Assembly (NCBI GenBank): GCA_947561715.1 | Contig: OX387205.1 | Span: forward strand, 10,297,001 to 10,361,000 | DNA: 64,000 nt | Source: Ascidia mentula | Lineage: Eukaryota > Chordata > Ascidiacea > Phlebobranchia > Ascidiidae | Direction: 5' to 3' | Shown here: positions 27,201 through 31,893 of the stretch, in pieces | Layout: each line of letters starts with the position of its first letter | How positions within the stretch are numbered: position 1 is the stretch's first letter | The notes under the pieces: generated by a model | What the model saw: the letters and a program-made list of their open reading frames with translations, nothing else | Told to the model about the DNA's origin: nothing | Database searches by the model: none | Made by a program: the position numbers and the translations under genes

Positions 27201-30200
27201 TGGCATTAACTCGAGCCGATTGTTCATGGAGATTAGACATAAACTCGCACCTGAGTAGGCGCCCGGCAGCTTGAGGTGAAGCGAGCCCCGCCCGTCCCAC
27301 AGAACTTTCACTTCTGCTTTTTCAACCTCGCTCGGGCTCCTGTTCACATTTGTAGTGAGTGTGGCCTCGATGTATTTGGACGATAGGCGTTGTACCGATA
27401 TCCCACCTGCGATACAAGAAAACAAGATTCCATAAAGTTGAACTACACTCAGCATTGCACAATTCGACATGTTTCGGGTGCCCTGCATATGTGGTTAGGT
27501 GTCCGGACTAGCAGACCCGAAGCGCCAGTTCCGCGAATAAGCAATTAAGGAATGCGAAGTATTCGTTTTTTTGTTTTCCGTCTTACCGCTCTTTGTGGGA
27601 AGCGTCGCCCGAAAGTGATTTTGAATCAAAACCTCCCCGTCCTGGTCGAGAGTTACTAACGTCGAAATCCCAGCGTGTTTGTGTGATATGTGGACTTGCC
27701 TGATACAAAACAATGGTTTACCACACGTAAAAAACACCAAAATCAGTTCAAATAAAACACTAAATGGCAAATATATAGCTAAACTCCAGTGCATGTTTTA
27801 AACAAATTCTTTGGGTCAAATCTACAAGCGCTGATGGTGTGTTACTTTTATTTTACATTGAAATATAATTTGACCGCGATGCAATATACAAAAGCATAGT
27901 GGAAGCTTTTTGGTTTGCCCGGACGAAGTGTGAAAAGCTTTTCATTACCTAACGCACGAGAACATGGAGTTTGCTCCGCAGTGTTCAACGTTGATTATAA
28001 CTGAGAATTGAGGTTCAGACGATCCACAGTCTTGGGCAAACAGGTATTTGCACGAGGACGCGGGAAAATCGAACCAACTTCCATCCAGAGTTCGGTAATG
28101 CCCAAATCCGCTCGCAATTGCTTCACCTGTGCAAATAAACACAATTCGTTTCCTGCACATTACCGGACGGCTGTCATTACCACCGCGAGGAAAATATAAT
28201 GCAGAGTTATCATTTTAATGCATTAAGTACACGGCCAAGACAGGTAAGCACCTTCACAGTTGGGAAAATGCTCATATTCCCACATTCCATTCTGGCATGT
28301 CCTAAACAAAACGTCGAAAGATTATTTCCTGGGGCTATGGTATTCAAAAATGATCGACATATCACTTACATTTCGGTGCAGGGTTTTCGTATCTTTTGCC
28401 CAGGTAAAAATCGGTGATTCAAATACGAGCAAGGGCAACTTTCCCTTGCTATACATCTCGTTCCGTCCCAGAAAGAATCTGCAATGCAAAGTTGACACTG
28501 TGCAGTAAGCAGTATTTTACTCTTATTAGAGTAACTTAATAAACTAGTGTAGCAAAATATTACCTTCAGGACAATGGCAACCATCACTGCACTTTCCTCC
28601 AAGTAGGCAATAATCTCCGAAGTTATCGCAAGAGGACGGACAGGAACTAACACATTCTTGATATACCTTGCCACCGTCGCATGAACGCCCTAAAAAATTT
28701 TGCGAGGCGAGTTTAACCAAACAGCAAACCACTTTCATCAGCACCAAGCATTACATGCTAATTAAAAGAGTTAAGTTCCCAGATTTACAAAGAATAGCTC
28801 ACCACATGAGGATTCTGTTCTCCAAGATCCAACCGTCTGCCCAAATGCAGAACAGTCCCGCGCGTATTTAGATACCACCGAGCAGTGGCAGTTGGCCCGC
28901 TGATGATAGTTACATTGACATAGGTCATGTACACACTGATGGTAGTAGTAGTCGGGGTCTATGCGAAGCCAGCATGAGGCAAATGCTGCAGTGTACACCA
29001 CATTACATATAGAAGCCTCTTCCTGAAAAATCAAAACGTATTACCTGTGAACATAGGCTTAACCTTTGTTTTCCTAAATAAGAGGCAGTTTATAGTAAAG
29101 CAGTTACGTCCGCAAAGTAAGTAATTTTTTACCAGAGCAGTAGCCATAAATTGCAGATTTAAATTTAAAAACTGGTGACTTATTAGCACAGTTTAAATTT
29201 TATTTTATTATTCCTGCAGGAGCGTCAGTTCTTTTGGTCGTAAAACCGGTGAAAATTACATAATATTTGACTAAGAAAAGCATGTATGAATGGTGGGCAA
29301 TTTGTCACGCAGAGAAGAACGTAAAATGAAAACCTTACTGGTGTCACGTGGTTGAAGCAAGTTGGATCGATTGTGATCGGAGTCGTGCAGATTTCGTCAA
29401 GATCGTTACGGACGAATTCCATCAACGCAAACTGCATTGTTTTCTCCCACGTAGAACTCGAAAATTCTTCGCGATTTGCAGTAGGTATGAGGCTTTTGAA
29501 GATTGTTTCTTGGTCTGGAAATAATTATCAGCCTGTCAACCTACATGTTTCAATGGTATCTAGACGCATGAAAATTGAAAATTTAGCGGTTTATCAGGTA
29601 AAACTTCCATTATATATGGTTTACTTGACAAGGTAAACCTTGTGTGTTATCACCAGCGTTTTGCCACTCTTGTTTAGGATATAACCGTACACACCTGACC
29701 CGAGGGTGAGATTAAGATTCCCACAAACACCCTCCAACTGTCCTTGGACGCTGTCGTCTGGCGTAAAGAAGATTGAGAAATGCTCCTTGTCAATCACAAG
29801 TTCGTGGTCGTCGAATGTCACAAATATGTGATGGTCGGTTTCTTTGATCATGTAGTGATTGTACCATGTTGGGAGTTCAAGGCTAAAATAATGCGAAGAA
29901 AAACAAAATTTTGAAAATGTAATCTGTAGCATGAAACGGCGCGATTTCAGAAAAAAACAGCTTTATTGAAGTCATTTTTAGAGAATAATTAGATTCAAAA
30001 AGTAGTTTAAAACAACACATATTCTTACATTCCCCCGTTGGCAATTACTTTCGCTGATTTATCGATTGTAAGTTTATCGCCCATTCCTTCGCTCAATGTC
30101 AAGCTTTCGACACAAGAGGTCGCCGTTTCCCGACAGTCCTTGCTCATTCGAACCAAAATCTGTAAAGGCACAGAAAGAGTAATACAATACACCTTGACTT

Positions 30201-31782
30201 GTGCAAATTTAACAAAAAACAAAATAACACGCATTGAGGTATAAGCGACTTACTTCAAATGCTCCGCTGGATATCATTTCGATTGTTTTCGAGAAGACGT
30301 ACTGACAGGTGCCAAAAATTTCGAAGTCCTGTCCATCGAACAGATGTATGTGGCCAAGGCCAAAAATTGCGCAAGTTCCTCTTCGCCTTGAGTCTTGACC
30401 GGGCGGAAAATGCTCCAGTGATTTAGTATGAGCACCTAAAGTTTGCAATGTAAGTTTGTGTGTAAGGTACAAATTATGTTTACTGTGTGCACATCAAATG
30501 AACTTAAAATTAAGTAAAATTTTACTTTCCGTCAATGAAAATTCTTTGGCTGCCGGATAGTGTGCGTGTTTCGTAATATTTTGCCACTGAAAACCTGTAT
30601 AGCATTGACAGTGCACTGAAATCCATACCCTTATCACGGTTACACTTACTGTATGAACATCGGTATCCCGAATACCCGTGCGGGCATTCACAAATGTTGC
30701 GTCCGTTGCACGATCCTCCATTATAGCAAAAGCTGTCTCCGTCACAGTTCGCTACAAAAGCACAGTTCCGTCACAATTTTTTTTAAAATTACAGTGCTTA
30801 ATTACAGGCTATATTAAAAATGTTTTATTTAATATGTATTACATTTGTGTTACATAGAAAACTATTTCATATGCGTCGAACAACAGATTAAACACACTTA
30901 CGGCGTGCTTTAAATTGATATTCGATTTGGAACCCTCTTCCTGCGATTAGAAAGTCAGTTTTAAAGTTAAGGGTGCTCGTCCGACCCGCAGATTTCAAAA
31001 TGTCGCTACGCCGTAAGTCCATTCCGCACAACTTTGCTCTCAATATTCTCACCCCAGATATGGACAAATGGTCGTCACTGCGGTAAAATAAATAAGTTTT
31101 AAATTGAAAACCTTTGCTTTGTCTTATACTAAATATAAACTTTATGCTGTATTCTTACTCGCAATCCTCAGAATCTTGAACTTCGAAATCCAGAACGCGA
31201 TACTCAATGTAGTATCCATCAGGAGCAGTGATCGTCCACGTGCAATTAAGGGTTCCTTTGTAGTTTTCAGGATAACCGGGTGAGGTGATGATCCCGCTCG
31301 AGTTGGTCAGATGTCCGCCGCATTGTTCTCCACTTTCTTCACTTTTAGACCGCGCTACACCTTTTCACATAAAAAAACGTGATTGCAGCGCAACGGGAAA
31401 TTTTATACAAAGCTTTACCGTCATGTCAATACTTTCGTGTGTCATTTTGCCAACCACCAAGGCTCCGTTACGATAAAAGGTATCAACTATTACCACTATA
31501 CTCACCACATGGATCACACGCTTCTGTCTGATATGAATCATCTACTACGGAATTGCAGAAAGAGTTTAAGCAATGTCTGTATCTTTCACGGGTTCCTTCC
31601 CCACATGTGGTGCCACTGCAAGGCGACCAGTCGGACCACTGTGACCATTCATCAGGATTATCAGAACCCAATATAGCAGAAAAGTCAAAATTTCTTAGGC
31701 CAGCTTTGCGATCAAAGCCCTGTGCGCTTGTTTTTCCAAATACAAGCAAAAGCACAGCGCTCGACAAAAAGACTCGCCACAT
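1..31782 (-). CDS. Gene A: VWF / gel-forming-mucin-like secreted multidomain protein (67 exons seen, 3' end outside window)
   Basis: This gene model was assembled by joining 67 exons whose GT-AG borders and reading phases agree throughout. The start is the ATG at 31780-31782, which opens a clear signal peptide and lies about 100 bp downstream of a TATA box. Domains in order, with approximate residues: signal peptide 1-20, TSP1 45-92, CUB 95-215, EGF 217-250, VWD1 274-440, C8 441-572, TIL 573-667, VWD2 668-876, C8 877-948, TIL 949-1136, VWD3-C8-TIL 1136-1498, degenerate WxxW 1499-1595, VWC-like arrays to 2493, VWD4-C8-TIL 2494-2837, then VWC-like modules to the window edge. This order of D domains, CysD position, D4 and VWC tail is known from von Willebrand factor and gel-forming mucins. 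The role is inferred: a secreted, disulfide-linked matrix or gel component. The final exon runs off base 1, so a C-terminal knot may lie beyond. Orthology to a named gene is not claimed. Confidence 0.87.
824..4448 (-). CDS. Gene A exons 61-66: three copies of a 500-nt plus 220-nt VWC-like exon pair
   Basis: Pairs: 3949-4448 with 3374-3593; 2597-3096 with 2037-2256; 1266-1765 with 824-1043. Every first exon is exactly 500 nt and every second exactly 220 nt, with the same phases. The first exon begins CNNDTDLHM, then [27 protein letters not shown] and [16 protein letters not shown]. The second has [21 protein letters not shown] and [11 protein letters not shown]. Copies 1 and 2 are almost identical, introns included. 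The last part of exon 65 and all of exon 66 differ clearly. The first copy has a second possible acceptor 30 nt upstream (4478) that also keeps frame. Confidence 0.87.
1362..4045 (-). repeat. Recent ~1.33-kb direct tandem duplication inside gene A
   Basis: Unit 1 is about 1362-2692 (1,331 bp) and unit 2 about 2693-4045 (1,353 bp). Exon, intron and even non-coding detail repeat in order, for example the intron segment near 1800-1935 is matched at 3120-3255 and that near 2300-2550 at 3640-3890. The junction lies inside the 500-nt exon close to the codons for KRSCPE, so the duplication broke and rejoined within coding sequence without losing frame. The units differ mostly by a longer TA repeat in unit 2. 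Confidence 0.85.
3258..3283. repeat. (AT)n microsatellite in an intron of gene A
   Basis: About 13 AT units lie in the second tandem copy. The matching place in the first copy (about 1935-1952) has only a short interrupted run, so the array expanded after the duplication. Confidence 0.9.
4844..6821 (-). CDS. Gene A exons 57-60: long VWC-like exon and second VWC-like pair
   Basis: Exons 6168-6821 (654 nt), 5852-6091, 5332-5636 and 4844-5054. Exon 57 holds several short modules: [42 protein letters not shown], then SGCCQEYEC; its gene B counterpart is the 609-nt exon 48846-49454. Exon 58 has [21 protein letters not shown] and [13 protein letters not shown] and parallels 50633-50890. Exons 59-60 repeat the exon 55-56 pair ([33 protein letters not shown]; then [21 protein letters not shown]). 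No transmembrane segment is present. Confidence 0.85.
7035..7736 (-). CDS. Gene A exons 55-56: VWC-like pair, first copy
   Basis: Exons 7438-7736 and 7035-7251. Exon 55 has [13 protein letters not shown], then [13 protein letters not shown] and [12 protein letters not shown]. Exon 56 has [36 protein letters not shown]. The same pair recurs at exons 59-60 of this gene and at 50187-50470 / 49729-49936 in gene B. The acceptor of exon 55 is the doubtful point: the upstream CAG at 7775 leads into a stop with the incoming phase, whereas the CAG just before 7736 fits phase 1 but has a purine-rich run instead of a clean pyrimidine tract. Confidence 0.72.
7933..9325 (-). CDS. Gene A exons 51-54: C8 and TIL after VWD4, and short connector
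   Basis: Exons 9181-9325, 8678-8774, 8081-8266 and 7933-7989. C8 parts: [30 protein letters not shown], then [15 protein letters not shown] and [14 protein letters not shown] part: [40 protein letters not shown]. Exon 52 is 97 nt, as is gene B exon 52265-52361, and both contain ICNSSAV or VCNSSAV. Exon 54 is a 57-nt Cys-rich connector ([12 protein letters not shown]) that has no clear counterpart in gene B. Confidence 0.82.
9601..10662 (-). CDS. Gene A exons 47-50: VWD4 domain with Gly-Asp-Pro-His motif
   Basis: Exons 10539-10662, 10247-10367, 9976-10174 and 9601-9760. The start reads [19 protein letters not shown], then [10 protein letters not shown], a strong VWD signature. GDPH is the site at which the VWD4 of human MUC2 and MUC5AC undergoes self-cleavage between Asp and Pro; seeing it here makes such cleavage possible but unproven. 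The last part reads [14 protein letters not shown] and FGYSWHV. Exons 47 and 48 (124 and 121 nt) have the same length and phase as their gene B counterparts (54437-54560, 53921-54041). Confidence 0.88.
10809..10840. repeat. Poly-T tract in gene A intron 46
   Basis: A run of 21 T follows a shorter run of 9 T, broken only by GC. On the minus (transcribed) strand this is poly-A, so it might be the tail of an old retroposed sequence that I could not otherwise recognise, or a plain homopolymer expansion. Confidence 0.8.
10995..11970 (-). CDS. Gene A exons 44-46: cysteine-rich linker before VWD4
   Basis: Exons 11831-11970, 11419-11575 and 10995-11181. Exon 44 has [16 protein letters not shown], then [16 protein letters not shown]. 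Exon 45 has [16 protein letters not shown], then [13 protein letters not shown]. Exon 46 reads [11 protein letters not shown], then [11 protein letters not shown] and [11 protein letters not shown], a VWC-like module, and is 187 nt with phase 0 to 1, the same as gene B exon 54881-55067 just before its VWD4. Exon 46 has a short pyrimidine tract before its acceptor (TTGGAG), so the acceptor is a little weak, but the phase and the parallel in gene B support it. Confidence 0.8.
12033..16755 (-). CDS. Gene A exons 32-43: four-exon VWC-like cassette, three tandem copies
   Basis: Copy 1 exons: 16578-16755, 16131-16355, 15720-15910, 15582-15662. Copy 2: 15138-15318, 14666-14890, 14270-14460, 14081-14161. 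Copy 3: 13506-13686, 12955-13179, 12442-12638, 12033-12158. Lengths are 178/225/191/81, 181/225/191/81 and 181/225/197/126 with identical phases (0,1,1,0). Each copy has the order: a VWC-like part with GCC(D/P) and LNC or PYC, then a part ending CGC or CDC and SEC or HTC, then a part with CDPxTCxxPxxC and GTCCPTYEC, then NCCPTFxC. The gene B equivalent (60696-60879 onward) has one copy. The module is extracellular and disulfide-stabilised; ligand is unknown. Confidence 0.84.
12795..12850 (+). other. Second hammerhead-like core in a gene A intron
   Basis: CTGATGATGCTCATGCAGACGAAAC matches CUGAUGA, a short hairpin (TGC-TCAT-GCA) and GAAAC, with TGCGAA just before and TTCGCA after the core that could close an outer stem. 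Three bases separate the hairpin from GAAAC, so it is a poorer match than the one at 55338. Confidence 0.3.
17019..17691 (-). CDS. Gene A exons 30-31: degenerate WxxW (CysD-like) module followed by a VWC-like module
   Basis: Exons 17465-17691 and 17019-17210. The order of cysteines and short motifs matches the WxxW/CysD module of gene B at the same place: [12 protein letters not shown] parallels CDIRRGIEC, and [15 protein letters not shown] parallels [14 protein letters not shown], followed by [12 protein letters not shown] against [11 protein letters not shown]. The two defining tryptophans are absent (the segment reads [13 protein letters not shown]). In mucins the first tryptophan is C-mannosylated and CysD domains make weak cross-links between mucin chains. 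After the CysD-like part, exon 31 continues with a VWC-like module ending [14 protein letters not shown]. Confidence 0.72.
17351..17440 (+). repeat. tRNA-like (SINE-like) fragment in gene A intron 30
   Basis: Polymerase III-type promoter boxes are visible: an A-box-like CGGCTAAGGCG at 17361-17371 and a B box GGTTCGAATCC at 17421-17431. The segment CTAAGGCGCCCGACCCAAG resembles the D-arm and anticodon region of a long-variable-arm tRNA such as Leu. Acceptor ends do not pair, so it is not a functional tRNA. Confidence 0.5.
17788..18476 (-). CDS. Gene A exons 27-29: C8 and TIL of the third D assembly
   Basis: Exon 27 (18320-18476) carries the C8 core: [42 protein letters not shown]. It is 157 nt, the same as gene B exon 62873-63029, and the two proteins are alike over the whole exon. 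Exons 28 (18006-18141) and 29 (17788-17873) encode [28 protein letters not shown], then [15 protein letters not shown]. For exon 28 I used donor CA|GTGCGT at 18005, not the later TGC|GTAATA, because only the former gives the phase needed by exon 29 and it matches gene B. Confidence 0.84.
18515..18578 (+). repeat. tRNA-like (SINE-like) fragment in gene A intron 26
   Basis: A perfect T-arm is present, CCGGG-TTCGAAT-CCCGG, with a B box at 18549-18559 and an A-rich run right after it (AAAAAAAG). The 5' part is short, so it is a truncated copy. It fills about half of a 141-bp intron. Confidence 0.5.
18618..20094 (-). CDS. Gene A exons 24-26: VWD3 domain
   Basis: Exons 19830-20094, 19391-19600 and 18618-18851 encode VWD3 plus the first part of its C8. 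Start: [20 protein letters not shown] then [12 protein letters not shown]; middle: [17 protein letters not shown]; end: [17 protein letters not shown] and VHFGNSWKI. The full CGLCG motif is present, unlike VWD1 and VWD2. Exon 26 is 234 nt, exactly the length and phase of the matching exon of gene B (63383-63616), and its donor AAG|GTTCAA is weak but matches that exon's AAG|GTGTGT position. D3 drives N-terminal disulfide multimerisation in VWF and mucins; that role is an inference here. Confidence 0.86.
19150..19205 (+). repeat. Possible fragment of a transposon end in gene A intron 25
   Basis: The sequence TAGAGATGCATCGGAAAAG followed by TTCGGCCGAAACCGAATATT and CGG has the TAGAGATGCAnCGG start and nested CGAATATTCGG palindromes seen at the ends of several hAT-type families. 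No partner end or target duplication was found, so this is tentative. Confidence 0.3.
20438..24744 (-). CDS. Gene A exons 19-23: TIL modules leading to VWD3
   Basis: Exons are 24613-24744, 24368-24482, 24157-24197, 20892-21038 and 20438-20564. Exons 19-20 form one [22 protein letters not shown], then [18 protein letters not shown]. Exon 21 is a 41-nt connector ([10 protein letters not shown]). Exons 22-23 form a second [36 protein letters not shown], then [20 protein letters not shown]. This matches the TIL-then-D-prime order before VWD3 in VWF and mucins. A 3.1-kb intron divides exons 21 and 22; both sides are phase 1. Confidence 0.82.
21039..24156 (-). other. Gene A intron 21, longest intron of the gene (3.1 kb)
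   Basis: No exon, conserved coding frame or recognisable repeat of known family was found in this stretch. All open frames are under 105 codons and none shows the cysteine spacing typical of this gene. Local GC is somewhat higher near 22-23 kb than in the other introns. It may contain old mobile DNA, but I saw no inverted ends or target duplications. Confidence 0.5.
25344..25559 (-). CDS. Gene A exon 18: C8 domain of the second D assembly
   Basis: One exon encodes the C8 module after VWD2. The cysteine pattern includes [18 protein letters not shown], then [32 protein letters not shown] and [10 protein letters not shown], which fits C8 closely. Acceptor is TTTCAG and donor is T|GTGAG. The module is on a single exon here, while the first C8 is split over two and the third C8 shares its first part with the VWD3 exon. 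Confidence 0.85.
25906..28126 (-). CDS. Gene A exons 14-17: VWD2 domain
   Basis: Exons 27949-28126, 27587-27699, 27251-27406 and 25906-26085 encode VWD2. The start is [18 protein letters not shown] followed by [11 protein letters not shown]; the end is [17 protein letters not shown], then [11 protein letters not shown]. The VWD Cys-x-x-Cys motif is half lost (CGLV instead of CGLC). The 1.16-kb intron between exons 16 and 17 is large for this gene. All phases agree. In VWF, D1 and D2 form the propeptide; I see no clear dibasic furin site after this region that I would commit to. Confidence 0.83.
26086..27250 (-). other. Gene A intron 16, contents
   Basis: This 1.16-kb intron holds no exon needed by the reading frame (phase 1 on both sides). 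Between about 26680 and 27030 two overlapping minus-strand frames stay open for about 100 codons with slightly higher GC than the surrounding DNA. That can point to an old dispersed repeat rather than a gene. I do not recognise a family and assign no function. Confidence 0.4.
28252..28689 (-). CDS. Gene A exons 11-13: TIL domain and E-type tail of the first D assembly
   Basis: Exons 28564-28689, 28370-28478 and 28252-28301 encode a trypsin-inhibitor-like (TIL) cysteine-rich module. Key segments are [30 protein letters not shown], then [11 protein letters not shown] and [13 protein letters not shown]. This is the standard closing module of a VWD-C8-TIL assembly. Exon 13 is only 50 nt and its donor is G|GTGCTT, weaker than its neighbours, but phase into VWD2 is correct. 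Confidence 0.82.
28803..29514 (-). CDS. Gene A exons 9-10: C8 domain of the first D assembly
   Basis: Exons 29339-29514 and 28803-29022 encode the C8 module that follows VWD1. The second exon carries the signature spacing: [14 protein letters not shown], then [31 protein letters not shown] and a final [10 protein letters not shown]. The exon 9 part contains a low-complexity helix-like stretch with [12 protein letters not shown]8 modules package against VWD domains. The 3' splice site of exon 10 is strong (poly-pyrimidine then CAG). The module is followed directly by TIL in the same phase (phase 1). Confidence 0.85.
29695..30435 (-). CDS. Gene A exons 6-8: VWD1 domain
   Basis: Exons 30254-30435, 30029-30159 and 29695-29882 encode VWD1. 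The start has [20 protein letters not shown] followed by GTCQYVFSK, the usual first beta hairpin of VWD, but the GDPH consensus is replaced by GLGH. The end has [11 protein letters not shown], the counterpart of the CGLCGN motif, with only the second cysteine kept. For exon 8 I chose the donor TCAG|GTGTGT at 29694 because the alternative at 29638 (AAG|GTTTAC) gives a phase that creates stops in the next exon. In VWF and mucins VWD1 helps order multimer assembly; the missing first cysteine makes that role uncertain here. Confidence 0.85.
30526..30751 (-). CDS. Gene A exons 4-5: EGF-like domain and short linker
   Basis: Exon 4 (30650-30751) encodes a complete EGF-like domain, with the pattern [18 protein letters not shown], then [13 protein letters not shown]. 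No calcium-binding Asp/Asn consensus precedes the first cysteine in an obvious way. Exon 5 (30526-30594) is a 69-nt linker, beginning SFQWQNITK, with no cysteine and one possible N-glycosylation site (NIT). Exon 5 is the least certain exon of the N-terminus because it is short and lacks a domain, but both borders and phases (1 in, 1 out) fit. Confidence 0.75.
30902..31354 (-). CDS. Gene A exons 2-3: CUB domain
   Basis: Exons 31159-31354 and 30902-31077 encode a single CUB domain. The first half has the hallmark run [21 protein letters not shown], read as Cys-Gly-Gly, then [10 protein letters not shown], then LNCTWTI and a central [15 protein letters not shown]. The second half ends with [14 protein letters not shown], the usual final beta strand. 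Four conserved cysteines are present (C-GG, NCTW, EDC, KLC). CUB domains are extracellular binding modules found in proteases, BMP regulators and matrix proteins. Splice phases are 1 into exon 2, 2 into exon 3 and 1 out. Confidence 0.88.
31506..31782 (-). CDS. Gene A exon 1: signal peptide and thrombospondin type 1 repeat
   Basis: Exon 1 is 31506-31782 and ends with donor G|GTGAG. Residues 1-20 form a signal peptide with hydrophobic core [11 protein letters not shown] and a likely cut after KTSA. Residues about 45-92 form a TSP1 repeat: the motif [11 protein letters not shown] supplies the three spaced tryptophans, followed by [12 protein letters not shown] and closing cysteines ending EACDPC. 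TSP1 modules bind glycans and matrix, and their WxxW tryptophans are usually C-mannosylated. A TSP1 directly after the signal peptide is not the usual start of VWF or gel-forming mucins, which begin with VWD1. Confidence 0.85.
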
Positions 31783-31882
31783 TGTATAGCGGCAATAGTT
31801 CGTTAAGACTTATGATAACAACACTGGTGTGCACTGCAAGCTCAGCCCCAGTACAACAATGCTGATGAACTTGCGCATCGAG

Positions 31883-31893
31883 CTTATATAAGG
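31883..31893 (-). promoter_or_regulatory. TATA box of gene A
   Basis: The minus strand reads CCTTATATAAG here, a good TATAWAAR match, about 100 bp before the gene A start codon. Transcription would be expected about 30 bp downstream, near 31855, which leaves a 5' UTR of roughly 75 bp with no intron needed. The sharp TATA element suggests a regulated, tissue-specific promoter, as is common for secreted structural genes; that part is inference. Confidence 0.6.

Noticed and set aside
29639-29694. Longer version of gene A exon 8, using donor AAG|GTTTAC
   Set aside because: Its phase leads to stops in exon 9 in this frame; the earlier donor GTGTGT at 29694 restores an open frame that fits VWD-C8 spacing.
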